Part shown: piece by piece, positions 34,534-46,430 of the stretch | Layout of the letters: the number at the start of each line of letters is the position of its first letter | Position numbering within the stretch: the stretch's first letter is position 1 | Assembly: GCA_907164885.2 (NCBI GenBank) | Contig: OU015500.1 | Location: 50,685,033-50,749,032, forward strand | Origin: Dolomedes plantarius | Taxonomy: Eukaryota > Arthropoda > Arachnida > Araneae > Dolomedidae | DNA length: 64,000 bases | Reading direction: 5' to 3' | Position numbers and translations under genes: made by a program | The notes under the pieces: generated by a model | Databases searched by the model: none | The model's input: only the letters and a program-made list of their open reading frames with translations | Told to the model about the DNA's origin: nothing

Positions 34534-36210
34534 CTTTGCAGCTAAATCTGTGGACATTCTGCCAATACCATCTGAAAAGCAGTACGGTTTACTGTTAACA
34601 TGATCGTATCCCCCTTCAATATCGTTCTCAGTCCTCACATTGAGATTATCCAGGGGTACGGACAGAGTGTCTTCTGTCTGAGAAAAGCACTGGCCCATTC
34701 TGGCCATGTATTTTGGAACATTGTGAATGTGTGCAAAGTCACCCATCCACTGTCGTATGCTTGAGGCTGTTTTAGCATTCTTGTCCTTTGCATACATCCA
34801 AACGCCGTGGTCTCGTATCTGAGAGTTGGACCAAGCAAGGAACTCGTATTTTCTGGATCCAATACAAAGGCCATTGGTCATGGGAATTTTGATACATGAT
34901 TCCAGAACACCAGGATCTGCACGAGGTGCGTTAAAGCTCAAACTTGACATGTTGTCGTCGCGAAAGGATACTCGAAGTGAGTATTCAGAGTCAAAGTTCC
35001 GGAGGACACGGTTACTAAGCATTATTTCTGGTGGCCAAAGGAGCTGTCTCGTAGGCGTTAACACAACTCTCCGGATCATGCAACATTTAGATGGTACGAT
35101 GTAATCCTTGAAATTTACCTCATCTTTGTTTGTAACGTAATAATTGAACTGGTTTTCAATAGCATTCCAGTAATTCACAATTTTCCCAGAATCTAAAGCT
35201 GCTAGAACCGAAATCAAGGCCTTTTCGAAAGATTCCGGGTCCTTTTCACTTAATGCTCGTAACCTTCTTAGACTGCTACAGACATCAAGTGCCTGGGAGG
35301 TCATCATGAAATTCCTTTTCAGTAAGGCAGTTATAAGGTAAGTGCAGCCGAAATGCATTAGTTCGATAGCGGGATCATGTGGTTTACTTTTTGAAATGGT
35401 TGAAATAGAAGTATAATAGACTGACTTTTCACTAGACACATAGTGTATACTTGCAATAATTTCCGGGATTTTATCCGAATCCGTAACACACACACACATT
35501 ATATTACTTCGTCCAAGAATATCGGTGTCAATGTATGGCACAAAATATTCTGGTTCTGAAAGATTCAGATTTCGACGTTTCACTTGTCTACCAGTCAGTA
35601 CCTCATCTTCCAGTCTAAATATGATGGGTGGGTTGCATAAATCAAAATAAAATTTACAAGGATTATTTCGAATTTGTATAAAAATATTTCTTATGTTGTC
35701 ATACGAAAAAAGCATCTCAAAAGATCCGTATGTAATTTCCACGCAGCGAGTATCGTGGTAAAAGTTAATTTCACCATAACTATACAGGAGTGAATATTGA
35801 TGAAAAACGCCATTATGAGGCAATACTCCAAATTCTATGGTTTTATATTTAATAGTATGAGATGACAGATCTGGAGTTACAAAGAAATCTTTATCATAAA
35901 ACTCAAGGTATGAACAAGGTAGAGTGCTAGATCTTGTTTCCCATCTTAAACAAAGCTCTTTATATTGTATCGTCTTTGGCCTAAAGTCAGACTTGTTTAT
36001 TGCCACAATTTCTATACTAAGTTCTTCGATCTCATGGTATTCATCTGTCTCAGATTTTTTGACTTGACAAAAATTTATAGAAACGACAGACAGCCCGAAA
36101 ATTTCAACAGTAGATTTCACCTCGTCAAGAAGCTGTTGTTTTCTGACAGTGTTGAGATCTTCAGTAGGGACCAAGATGATTCTGAAGTTAAGTTCTGACA
36201 TTATCAAGAC
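34534..36210 (-). CDS. Cellular RNA-dependent RNA polymerase, N-terminal exon
   Basis: The exon follows an acceptor (tttattttatag) at 36211 and has ATG at 36201 (TTGATAATGTC), giving 556 intact codons up to the AAG|GTAAGA donor. Family blocks: RRVVLTPTR (residues about 377-385), LLWPPEIMLSNRVLRNF (386-402), FLAWSNSQIRDHG (455-467), KYMARMGQCFSQT (497-509) and CFSDGIGRMS (541-550), in the order of eukaryotic RdRPs. Such enzymes copy RNA into dsRNA that Dicer turns into small RNAs. Residues 1-350 are poorly conserved and may hold the RRM-like fold. No frameshift or stop is seen, so this gene is probably live. The acceptor just before ATG suggests a 5' UTR intron upstream. Orthology to a specific subgroup cannot be judged here. 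Confidence 0.92.
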
Positions 36211-36567
36211 CTATAAAATAAAAAATATATATGCATATATATGTATAAATGTTAATGTAAAATAACAAATAGTGCATTATTGAATGGGAAATCCTTACAA
36301 AATTTTCAACTGATATAAGCAGAAGTATCTACGAAACAAATGATGTTCAGACGACTATGCAATTTTTTTAATCACCGCAACAAAGGATAAATCAGTGTAT
36401 GAATGGGACAAATATTTGAGGGGTTCGAGTAAATAGACTAGGTTATTTAAGGTAAATTGGAAATTTTGCACCTTCAGCAAATAGATTATGCATTCGTGGA
36501 ACTATACTCAAGCAAGAAGAAAGTGAAGTAACTCATTAAGAATACAATGGAGTGCATCCGTGCTATA
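36211..36567. other. Upstream of the RdRP start exon, no gene seen
   Basis: Probably a 5' UTR intron of the RdRP gene. No TATA box or initiator could be assigned. Confidence 0.4.
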
Positions 36568-36580
36568 ATGAGTAAACATT

Positions 36581-36825
36581 TATTTTATTTTTCCAATGCG
36601 GGGGCACTAGTCTTCTAATGGTGGGTACTTCTTCTGACATTAGGCCCAAGAAGATCCGCGAAGTCTTGCGGACTACTTCTTTACTATGGTAGCCACATTT
36701 GTAGGTGAGCCAGCATTGCTCCCTATGAGGGAACATCATGGTAACGACGATGCCTTAGTCGGGATTCGAACCTAAAGTAACAGAATGGAAGAGTAGGATG
36801 CTATCCACTATACCACGTGGGCGGC
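36581..36825 (-). mobile_element. tRNA-derived SINE
   Basis: Flanked by a perfect 13 bp duplication ATGAGTAAACATT (36568-36580, 36826-36838). On the minus strand the head reads GCCGCCCACGTGGTATAGTG with A box TGGTATAGTGG and B box GGTTCGAATCC, both near consensus for RNA polymerase III. The tail is AAAAATAAAATA. Length about 245 bp. Confidence 0.9.
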
Positions 36826-36838
36826 ATGAGTAAACATT

Positions 36839-37200
36839 AATGATAATAAAATTAACTTTGACAACAACTGTTTATAAGAACTGAATTTTTACCTTTTACC
36901 CCGGTACTTACATATTAAAACTAAAATTTGGCACCTTTCTGCACATGGCGCAATATCAGCGTGCCAACGTCTTATTTCACGGTGGCAACCTATTTTCTAT
37001 CTGCAAGATGCAAACATTTTGAGCAGCCGCATGTTAAAAAAATACAAATATATGGAAAACACATGGGATAGTAAAAAAAAATGGCAAATGCAGAACAAGA
37101 ATTGAATTATAACTAATTTTAAATCTAATTAAAAATTGTATACTAATGGCAAAACAAAAAATTCACATAAATACTTCAAATGGGTATGTTAAAAGAAACT
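36839..37200. other. Intergenic, no gene seen
   Basis: AT-rich sequence without recognisable features. Confidence 0.5.
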
Positions 37201-37760
37201 CAAATCTTTGACATCATAAGTCTTAGGATGCTGAAATTTTGTGTAGTGGTTGTTCTTAGGCCCTAGGTGTTAGCTAAACAACTTTTTCTTTATTATTTGA
37301 ATTTTTAGGGAGTTCATAGGGGCCTAATCAACCCCCCAAAAATGAAAAAATAAAATACACATGCTGCATCTCTGAAACCATGAGGTCTAGGAAGCTGAAA
37401 ATTTGAAAGGTCCTCTTAAGCCCTAGGTTTACACTAAGATCTCTCTTTTAATAATACAAATTTTAAGGGGATTAAAAGGGGCTTAACAGCCCGCCGCCTC
37501 CAAAAAACACCATATTTCAGGATTCATAAAGCCTAGGAAACTGAAATTTTGAGAGGTGGTTCCTCTTGAGCCCTTAATGAATACAAAGAAATCTATTCTA
37601 AAAATACAAATTTTAAGGGGGTTAAAAGGGGATTAATATCCCCTCCCCCCCAAAAAAAACTATTTCTGGAACCATATTGCGTAGGAAGCTGAAATTTTGA
37701 ATAGTGGTTTCTTGTAATCCCTAGGTGATCACGAAGAAATGGAAAAAAAAAATACCCGAC
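37201..37760. repeat. Degenerate tandem repeat, four units of about 146-164 bp
   Basis: The motif GGAAGCTGAAATTTTGARWRGTGGTT recurs, with its core at about 37231, 37395, 37541 and 37689, each time followed by an A-rich part, then TTAAGGGG...TTAAAAGGGG and a C-run. Units differ at many positions, so the array is old. Remaining sequence to 38000 is unassigned. Confidence 0.75.
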
Positions 37761-38027
37761 TCATGGCACTTTAAAACCAGAAGTTGTTGATAACTCATTT
37801 TCTTTCTATGTAACTTAATCTCCTACTTGCATCAGTTTTGTGAGCTTCCATTTCATTGGACGGGAGGGATGGGGCTGCATTGTAGATAACGTAAATAGAT
37901 AGAACCATGTGCCTTATCTATAGTATGTGATTACACGCTGCTTTACTGTTCTTCAGCCTAGCGTTTTTATTATTTATTTTCTCAAGTCTGCGTGAATTTC
38001 GGCTACACAGTTACACTCAAATGGTTT

Positions 38028-40316
38028 CTATTCTTTAGAGAATACTTTCATCCAGTGAATTACTATCAATGAATCAGTCCAAAAATTTATTTTAGACCAC
38101 ATATCAGGAAATACCCTTTTCAAATGCTCAGCCATACCAGCTGCAACGACAGCACCTATGAGCTCCAGTCGAGGCAAAGATTTCAGTGGGGCTACTCTAC
38201 TTTTAGACATAACAAATCTAGTATAAAATTCATTTTTCTTATCCAGGTATCTAACAAATGAAACTGCAGTATATGGTTTGGGACTTGCAACGGAAAATGC
38301 ATGTAAAGTGACTTGATCTCTTTTCTAATTGTTTGCAATGGAAGTATTTTCTCTCAACCGATAAGTCATTTAGTTTAATTGGGACGATTCGGGAAAACTA
38401 TCTTGCTGGTAGTGAACTTGGCGTATCCTTTGGGCGCTTGATTTCTCTCTCTGGCCCAACCGGTTTTTCCTGGCAAAATTTCTGGCGCGGAAGTCGATTT
38501 CAAAAGGGAGCTTCATTTTAAATTATGGTTGACCGATGCGTGTGTCGTCCAGCAACTTTCGGAGTCACTGAGCTTCGCCAAGCAGAAGTTTTTATGAGTG
38601 CCCTTTTACCCAAATCTCTTGAAGCAGAATTTTTACTCTAACAACGAACGGTGGTGATATGAAGCCTGCAAGATCGGAGATTCTGGGTACAGTTTGAAGC
38701 ACACCTCTCTTAGTGTCCCATTTATTGTTTAAAGATTCTACAAGAGCTATAATATCAAATTTAAGAACGTCATTTTCAGGCTTCCACAGCATCCCTAACA
38801 CCCTTTGCTAACTACGCGAATTATCTAAATTATATGCAATTCCATTTTTAACCTATAATGCATTTCGCTTTTTCGAATTTAGTTTCTTTTAATTCATCCC
38901 GGCATCTTTTAATATGTTAAACCAGTGTGGTCCAACCTTTAGTTACCCGAGGGCCAATCAAACTTTAGTATAGAAATGTGTGGGCCAGAGACATTCCGGA
39001 AAGAAAACGAATTACATATTGCATTCAAAAACTTTTATTAAAATTTATGTTAAAAGAAGTTTAATATACTAGTTTAATATACCACTTCATTTTACAGTCA
39101 AGAAATCAATGTGATGAATGGTACTGCTTTCCTGATACAAGTTTATCAATATCCCCTGTAAGTTCAGTAAAGCAAAGTCTCAGGCTCGATTCCAGTGAAG
39201 CACTTTCAATTCGATTTCTCGTTTTGGATTTAATTTGTTTGAGAGCAGAAAAAGCACTTTCGCAACTAAATTTTCGCACTAAAATATTTTTCCAGTAAGG
39301 GCAAAGGCCAACAAAAAACAATTGGCATGCCGCATGCGCCCCGCGGGTTGGACCACACTGTGTTAAATGAATCAGATGACAAACGGTATGCATTTTCTAA
39401 ATTATATGTTCCATAAAATAAATCATCAATGAATAATGACGAATTTAACATTTCATAACTATCCCACTTTTCGTTTTTGTATTTGTGCGATACTTTATCG
39501 TAGCCGCTAAAATGAAAGGACTAAGGGTCACACCAAAGGGTACGCGTGTCATCCGCATAATTTTGAAGAATTTGTTCTTATGATTTTGAAACCAAAGAAA
39601 TTTCAAATAATTCCCATCTTCTTCAGAAATTCCTATCATTAAAAACGCCTTTCTTAAATCGTCACAGAATGCGATCTCATACTGACGAAATTTAAGTATT
39701 ACAAACAAAACATTTCGGTTCAAATTAGGACCGGATTCTAGACAGTCACTGAATTGAGAGATTTTGAGTTTTCCTTTTTAGAAGAAGAATAAAAAACAAT
39801 CCGAACGCGTGAAGTTTCTTTATCGGACCTAATGACAGCTCTATGTGGCATGCAATATTCAGAAATTTGAGTCTCATTTGAGCACTCCTCAACGATACTC
39901 TTTCTAAGCTGATCCTCCATAAATTCTTTATAATCTTGGAACATAATTGCGTCTTTATTTAAGCGGTTGCGCAACAATTCAAAACGAGTTTTTGCTACTT
40001 CAAAATTATTATCCACTTCATCCGTACTAGATTTCCATTTTAAATTGGACTCCTATCTGCCGTTTTTTAATCGCAATTCACTCTCAGATTGATTAATTAG
40101 GGCATTATCTTTATCCAATAATTTAATACTTTCACAACTAATACCCACTGAATCTAAGGCCATTTTCACACGAGGCACATTCGTTGATTTAACTGATTTC
40201 CGAGCGGCTGTCAAGGAGTGTAGCCACCATAGGAAATGTATGGGAATCGCCCGAACCCTTTCACACGCAGTGAATTCGTAGCGCAGACGATTTGCCAGCT
40301 GGCACATGTGCCGCAA
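38028..40316 (-). pseudogene. BEL/Pao pol: reverse transcriptase and partial RNase H
   Basis: From right to left: LLNRLRKD-like region and HRAVIRSDKETSRVRIVF (39738-40016); RT core YEIAFCDDLRKAF, LWFQNH and TRVPFGVTLSPF (39445-39723); SLFIDDLFYGT, carrying the second pair of catalytic Asp (YVDD position), just left of it; a post-RT region LAGFISPPFVVRVKILLQ (38592-38801); then RNase H with SVASPKPYTAVSF, VAPLKSLPRLELIGAVVAAG and FWTDSLIVIHW. Chain breaks: several frameshifts, a hAT insertion just after FIDDLFYGT...SSDSFN, and a stretch at 38325-38590 that does not translate as Pao. The piece at 40053-40316 precedes the RT and is not recognised. Confidence 0.75.
38923..39360 (-). mobile_element. 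hAT fragment with transposase C-terminus
   Basis: Ends read CAGTGTGGTCCAACC from both sides (15 bp). Flanking octamers are TGTTAAAC (38915-38922) and TGTTAAAT (39361-39368), seven of eight identical. On the minus strand 39106-39340 encodes the hAT dimerisation tail: FSCESAFSALKQIKSKTRNR and LESSLRLCF, as in ZBED5-like transposases. At 438 bp it is an internally deleted copy that kept the 3' coding end. Confidence 0.85.
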
Positions 40317-40451
40317 ACGTTCTCATCCCGATAGGTTGACTCAACACAAAAGACATTAATGAAGGTACGCTCTCCACACCAGCCGCCTAGTTTGCATCAA
40401 CTCAGTTCTGTATGGAAAGCGTTGTAATTGCAAGTTTGAATGTGGAACAAT

Positions 40452-40908
40452 CATAGGCGTAGCGTGATTCTAACCTTTTTTTTTTCGGGGGGGGGGGGGC
40501 ATGAATTGAATTCAGTTAGAGTCCTCCTCAGTGCATTTACTGACGGACGGGCTTTAAAATATCAAATATTATTATTTTTTTTTAAATTGAATAACAATAG
40601 AATTGATGTTTGAGTAGTATTCAAAAGTTATACAATGAGAAAAATAAATATAATATAAATAAAATAAGGAAAAAATATAGCATCGAATTTTTGTTATGGA
40701 TCATATCATTGTTAAAAACTATATTAAGGCTAAAGATATGATAGGAATCTTCAGTCTCACAGTTTGAAAAAGCGGGAAAAAAACCATCTTTCTTAAAAGT
40801 TTTCTGCAATTTCCCGATTTTAACTGAAATTCTATTAACGTTTTAATTTATTTCAAGTTAAGTTGGGGGGGGGGGCACGTCCCCCCCCCCCCCGACGCTA
40901 TGCCTTTG
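40452..40908. mobile_element. hAT-type MITE with G-rich ends
   Basis: Perfect 8 bp duplication GGAACAAT (40444-40451, 40909-40916). Ends CATAGGCGTAGCGT and, inward from right, CAAAGGCATAGCGT, each followed by long G runs. AT-rich interior without a coding signal. Confidence 0.85.
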
Positions 40909-40916
40909 GGAACAAT

Positions 40917-42142
40917 TCATCGAATAAATTCGTATTATAAGCCCCGCGATATGGGACATGAGGTGTGATGAATATAGCGATATAATTAAAAGGGGTGAAG
41001 CTTGGAGGGTATTGGCACTCAAATTTTATCCCGAATTCAACATCATGGATCCTGACCAACAAGGTGCAATCGGTAAGAACATTTCATTCAAATTATTAGA
41101 ATTATTTAATAAATTATTTGGATGATTTTCGCAGTTTGGTGCCCCTAGTTGTTTCCATAGAAACATTAGAAGGTTTCAATTTTTATTACTATCATCTATG
41201 TATATTAAGCAAATATCGATATAAATAAATACAGATGCCTGCTCAATAAAGTAGTCGGTACCATTCAAATTTAAAAGTTCATTTGCTATTTTGTTAATGG
41301 TGGTTAAAAACTCCAAAATTAAAACAAATTTTTAAAAAATTTCTTTAGAAGCCGCATTATCATTAAAAAAATGTACAGAAATATTTATTTGGTGATTTCA
41401 ACGAAATATATTCTTTATCATTGGTTGTTTATTTGATGTTCTTATGGTGACATACGTCACTCTCTTTACATTACTTATCAAACAGCATTACATCGATTAG
41501 TACAGGTTATGTGTGTTACACTTAAAAACATATGTGGGAGCACCAAATTGCGCGAATTTACCCATTATTTAATTAAATTTATCTAGATTTGCAAATATGA
41601 ACATCGCTTTATGCCTACAATTTGAATAGTTTTCATATGAGGGAGGTTTTTGCATTAACCCTTTGAGATGTGCAATTTTATTATTATAAATTTTTTTAAA
41701 AAGTATGATTGAGGTATAATGGTCCTACAAATAAAAGAAATGTGATCAAAAAAATCGCAGCCCCCCCCCCCCCCTTAAGTAGAGCAAAAATAAAAATAAT
41801 ACATTTTGTATTTTTGTAAGTAAAAACCTGAGTGCCATGTTATGATGCTTTCTTAATTCTATATTCCCCTACATCATTATAAATTAAAGACCAATATTGT
41901 GTTATAAAATTGGTGTAAAAGAAAGGTATTGGTAGAATAAAAATATAATATTTAAGTTTAAAGTTTTTGAAATTTAGAAATTTAAGGGGGGAAATCACAT
42001 TAAAACCTTAAAAAAACTCAATTTTTTACTATGATTTAATTTTGAAGAATGAAATATAAGGAATCTTATGAAAAAAATGAAGTCGATGAAACAATTACAA
42101 CCGATTTTACAGCCTATAAGACGATTAATAAATAAAACCGGA
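40917..42142. other. Degraded BEL/Pao or unrelated sequence, no gene seen
   Basis: This lies where the protease and linker of the BEL element should be, but translation gives nothing I recognise. A C-run occurs at 41760-41775. Confidence 0.4.
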
Positions 42143-42323
42143 CAGTGGCGCAACCAGGATTTTTTCTTGGGGGGGGGCGAGATGAAGGGATAAAAATATT
42201 TATAATGCATGGGGGGGAAGCAAGATGAACGAATAAAAATATTTATAATGCAAAATTTATATTTCTACTTCTTTGGGGGGGGGGGGGGGGCTGGCTGGGC
42301 AGGGCCCCCTGGGTGCGCCACTG
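42143..42323. mobile_element. G-rich hAT MITE, copy b
   Basis: Ends CAGTGGCGCAACCAGGATTT and, inward from right, CAGTGGCGCACCCAGGGGG; inside are two GATGAA(G/C)G(A/G)ATAAAAATATT units and long G-tracts. The left flank AAACCGGA is the complement of copy c's duplication TCCGGTTT, but the right flank is different. Confidence 0.75.
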
Positions 42324-43010
42324 ATAGAAAATATAAACCTTAAATGGCTTTTTCTAAAAACTGTTATTTTGAAACTTATGCGCACTATTTCTTCAAAACT
42401 AATAGCCCCAAATTGTTAAAATTTTGTATACATGTATATCTTGTATGTTTATACAATTTCTACCTAAATTTAGTTAAGTACATATCACTATTTTTTTACA
42501 GCAATTTTTTTTTATTTTGATATTTTTTGTACATAATAATACATTTGCCTGAAAAAAATATTTTTATGGGAAATATTGTAATTATTTTAGGTGTAGATTA
42601 AAGTATAACCTATGGATAGAATATATACACATTTAATGTAGTAAACATGTCTTCGTCCACCTCATTTTTCAATCGCTTTTCGCCTGCGTGACGTCTAGCT
42701 GCTGACGAAGCGTTGCCACAACCCCAGAAGAGAAGTTTTCGCCTTGAATTGGGCGCGCGAGGTGCCTCGTGTGAAAAGAACCTCACACGACAGTCAACTA
42801 CATGAAAATAAACAAGGCAAATCAGTTGACTCATCGAATGCGAAACGCATAAACAGAGAGCCTTTCACTTCTAATGGGTTTTAATTTTAGATAATTTGCT
42901 AATTCCCTAATTACGAAATTTCTTTGACTCCTATTATCCAACAGAATTTGTGTTAGTTTGGCGTTACTATCAGAAGAAGCCAAAATAGTATATGTTTGCA
43001 ACATAACGTT
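42324..43010. other. No gene seen
   Basis: AT-rich, with a G+C-richer patch at 42650-42850 whose ORF has no motif. It may be part of the BEL element that can no longer be recognised. Confidence 0.4.
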
Positions 43011-43486
43011 CTAGGGACTGGGAATGCATTGCGAAACGGAAGTAATCACACCCAAACTAGAAGAATTTGTTGCATTCACATTAGGTACTTCATTAATATT
43101 TGATCCCAAAATCTGAAAATCTCTTTCATTAGCTTGTAAATTTTGACGTTCTTTATTTTTTATGGGCCTTGTCCTATATCGACTATTATTTTTCAAGCAA
43201 ATCAATTTATGTTGGTCTCTACCTTTGCATTTATCACATGGTTTGTTATTAAAGCAATTTCGACTTACGTGAAATTTCTTAAAACAAGAAAAACACCTAT
43301 TAGCAGAATTCAGTTCTGTTAATTTATCATTAGGCGAACTTTTACATTTTAAAGAATCATGAGAACTTGAGCAAAAGATGCATATCGAACAAATCTGAGC
43401 ATAAAATGATGCAGTCATGGGTGTATTTTTTACAAATCTTTTATTTTCAAATTAACCGAAACTTCCTTTCACTCGTTCAAAATCAA

Positions 43487-43742
43487 TGATGAAGTCTCTC
43501 TCTCTCTGTTCTGAACCAACCCCTAGCGCTGTTGCAGCAGGGCCCCCTTTTAAAAAGAAGTGTGTTTATCAGTGTTCAGCGAGAGACCCCTTCGGGAGAG
43601 ACGTGTTTTGCGGGGATTGTGACCGCGGTAACCGATGGGTCCGAGTCTTTTAATGAGATATTTAATAAATTGATTTATTTAAACAGCCCATGAGTGTATA
43701 TCTTGTGTTTGGTGTCGTGAGCTGTCGACGATACTCTCTACA
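43487..43742 (+). mobile_element. Probable solo LTR
   Basis: The stretch begins TGATGAAGTC and ends CTCTCTACA, holds a TATA-like TTTTAAAAAG near 43550 and an AATAAA near 43663, and separates two parts of the BEL gag-like region. The flanking five bases ATCAA and TTCGA match at only three positions, so the ends are uncertain. Confidence 0.35.
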
Positions 43743-43824
43743 TTCGATTACCCTTTTTAAAAAATCTACTAATTCTGAAACATTTACATCACTTTTAGAA
43801 TTCTTTTGCCTGTTAAATTCTTAA

Positions 43825-44413
43825 CCCTTCAGCGGGCACGCCCGTGTATAATGTGCAACATTCTCGTAATTTTGAATGGTGTGTTTTTAGAAGTAAGGTT
43901 TGAATGTTCTAAGCAGTTTCTGTTTATAGCTACACCCTTTCTAATGCAGGTCTGATTTTCTGACCCTTGAATTTCTTTCCATTCATTGTTAATCGTGATT
44001 TAACCGTGGTAAACCAGCGATTATACTGGATTGCAATACGACAAAATTATGAGTTGATGTAGTAAATCAAATGTGCACGGTATTACACGGTATTCCGCAT
44101 ATCACGAAGATGGACTCTCTCATTGTTTTTTAGGTTTTTGGACATAATAGGAATCGATTCGCAAGTTGTCCTTAGATGCATTAAACCACAGTTTTGAAAT
44201 AAGGCGATTGTATCTGCATTCTTTCGCCTTTAATTATAAATATATCTCAGTGTTATCAACATTTTATATCTTGTCATTAAACGCAGAATTAATATTTTCA
44301 ATTTGAAAAATGAAAGTTTATTACAAAAGGAATAATCAAGGTTGAAAGAGACGTTGCACTTTATGCAACGCGCGCCTGCTGGTGTACCAAAAATTGGCGC
44401 GCCCGCTGAAGGG
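43825..44413. mobile_element. piggyBac-type MITE
   Basis: Flanked by TTAA on both sides (43821-43824, 44414-44417). Ends CCCTTCAGCGGGCACGCC and, inward from right, CCCTTCAGCGGGCGCGCC. CCC-ends with TTAA are the piggyBac signature. The right 200 bp match, in reverse, the piggyBac remnant at 55418-55560. 589 bp, no transposase. Confidence 0.9.
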
Positions 44414-45420
44414 TTAAACTGAATTGTCTGGCATCAAATTTAATAATATCAGTATCAATATATGCCCATAAGAACCGGCAGTAGCATTCATCGCATTCAA
44501 ATTTCGAATACAAACTTTAAACTCATCATACAGCCTACAAAGACCTCGAATATTCGAAGAATATTTAACTGCTTCAAAATTCAAAATTTTACTCATAAAG
44601 AAATTAATTATAACATTCTTTCCTTATGGTTTAAATATATAGATTTGTTCGAAAATGTTACTATTTTGGTATTTTTCGTAAAATTAGGCTTAGCGCTTCA
44701 GCCGGCCTGGAGGGAGCGATCGCGGAAAACATCTCCGGCCTACGCGGAATGCGCGTGATTGCAACAGCCGTCGCGAGAGAGTTAAGAACTGTCCAATTCT
44801 CATAATTTTCACTATTAAGTTCTGAACCGCATGAAACGTTATACGCTGGTGCAGCTATATCTGATATCCAGTACGAAAATCGTTGCACATTAGACAGCGA
44901 TTCGTTTTCATGAATCGTGCTTTCAAAACTATTCCAAAATTCTGTCAAACATTTTGGATCGCCAGAAAGTTTTTCGATTGTCAATTTTGGAAGTTTCACC
45001 GAATTAGAAATGAATGACGGGACACTATAGCTTTAATTTTGAGAGGAACCTGAAACATCCGAGTTTTGTTCGGATCTCTGTATATTAGTAACTCTTTTTC
45101 CATCTAAAAATCGCGCAATTTTTTTGGAACATTTTAAATATTTTTCGTTATATTCTTCACTATTAATGACCTCTTCCTCAATCGAATCCAGATCAATTAA
45201 TGATTCAATTTCTTTATCAAGACATTTCAGACTATCAATTCTTTTTTTTCAATTAGAAGTGTTAATTTTCCTGCAACTGAACAATATCAATTTCCCAATC
45301 AGAATTTAAAATACTTTCGATTTTGTTTACCAAATTAGTCGTTAGCGGTCTCACAACACATCGCTTCTTTGTCAATATTTCTAAACGTTCTTGATTGGAC
45401 AATTTAATATTTAAAATTAT

Positions 45421-46107
45421 TTATACTATTCCTCACAATCAAATGATAATCTAAATATACACCCAAGACCGCAAATAAAAAACTCATGCCTTAAAATCCC
45501 CAAAAACGAAAGAGCTTCATTCATTTAAATTAGGCTTCCATTTTCTAGAGGCAGATACAGTTCACAGTTCAGTAACAAGTTTTCAAATATCTGGGCCTTT
45601 CCCTCTAGCACCAAATCATTCAAGAATCAATGAACTAGACACCTCTGCACATAACACATACACTTATCTGCTATTTACAAAGACGAACATTATAAGGTTT
45701 CTTCCAACCTTCATACGGTGGTTCAGATCATATCATTACATTTGCCTAACTAACTAGAAGATTTTCGCTCACTTCACTTGAGAGGTGCACATTTTTAGGT
45801 AATTTCGCTTCACATGCTAAATCCGTTTAGTTAAATTATAGGTAAAATTTCTCAGTCGGTAATGGGTTAAATAGTCGATAATTTTGCGGGAAAAATTATA
45901 TGTTAAATTTATCCATAATCCAGGGATATATGCACTATTCCTGGAGATTTTTTTTACTCCATGGGTTAAAAATAGGGGTTCTTTAAACCCTACAAGTACT
46001 GCTGATCTTTAAGAGGTTAAAGCAAGTTTTCCGATTAGTTTCACTGCAATCATGTTATCTTTTGGTGCTCAACTGTATTTGAATATATTTTACCCACGAA
46101 TCGAAGA
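45421..46107. other. Possible BEL 5' LTR region, not resolved
   Basis: The 5' LTR and leader of the BEL element would lie here, but I cannot define ends or a primer-binding site. No gene is seen. Confidence 0.3.
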
Positions 46108-46430
46108 CGTGGGCCCGAAGTAGCTTAGCGGTAACACGTTGGACTTCGACCTAAGGGTGCTCGGTTCGAATTCCGAAGACGCACTAAATACTTCCAACTC
46201 TGGGTAGGATATGGCCACGTTAAATCCATAGACCGGAAAGTCTTTCTATGAGGTGAGAAAGGGTGGGATAAAGTACGAGTCCACAGATGTAGACCTTCAG
46301 GATGCTTGGTCTAAATTGGGGGGGGGGGGGCAGCTTATTCACCATCAGGGGTTGAATCTCGAAAGACCTTAGTTGCTAATTCGGGCCTTGTCTGATGCAT
46401 TGGAGATTAGAATATAAAAATATAATTGTT
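46108..46430 (+). mobile_element. tRNA-derived SINE
   Basis: A box TAGCTTAGCGG (46121-46131) and B box GGTTCGAATTCC (46163-46174), 31 bp apart. The body TGGGTAGGATATGG...GTTAAATCC is similar to the SINE at 58145-59040, so they are one family. A G-run at 46318-46330 interrupts. The end is placed where A-rich sequence starts; no target duplication is certain. Confidence 0.75.

Larger units (their letters stand above)
38028..45420 (-). mobile_element. BEL/Pao retrotransposon, badly degraded
   Basis: Gag-like sequence is on the right (43011-45420) and pol on the left (38028-40316), both minus. The polyprotein stops within RNase H near 38028, and no integrase or left LTR follows, so the 3' end is lost. 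Nested elements: hAT (38923-39360), hAT-like (40452-40908), MITE (42143-42323), a probable solo LTR (43487-43742) and a piggyBac-type MITE (43825-44413). I found no definite LTR on the right. Confidence 0.75.
43011..45420 (-). pseudogene. BEL/Pao gag-like region
   Basis: Reading leftward from 45420: an N-terminal block (LEILTKKRCVVRPLTT), then KLPKLTIEKLSGDP and TEFWNSFESTIHENESLS (44661-44999), the Pao gag block (DUF1759-like), then LCRLYDEFKVCIRNLNAMN (44414-44596), then zinc-knuckle cysteines CIFCSSSHDSLKC, CFSCFKKFHVSRNC and CDKCKGRDQHKLIC (43011-43418). Frameshifts, a probable solo LTR and a piggyBac-type MITE break it. A short GC-rich insertion-like patch lies at 44675-44780. Confidence 0.75.

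Noticed and set aside
43487..43742. A host promoter with TATA and polyadenylation signals
   Set aside because: Its position within the BEL gag-like region and its TG...CA ends fit a solo LTR better, though the target duplication is poor.
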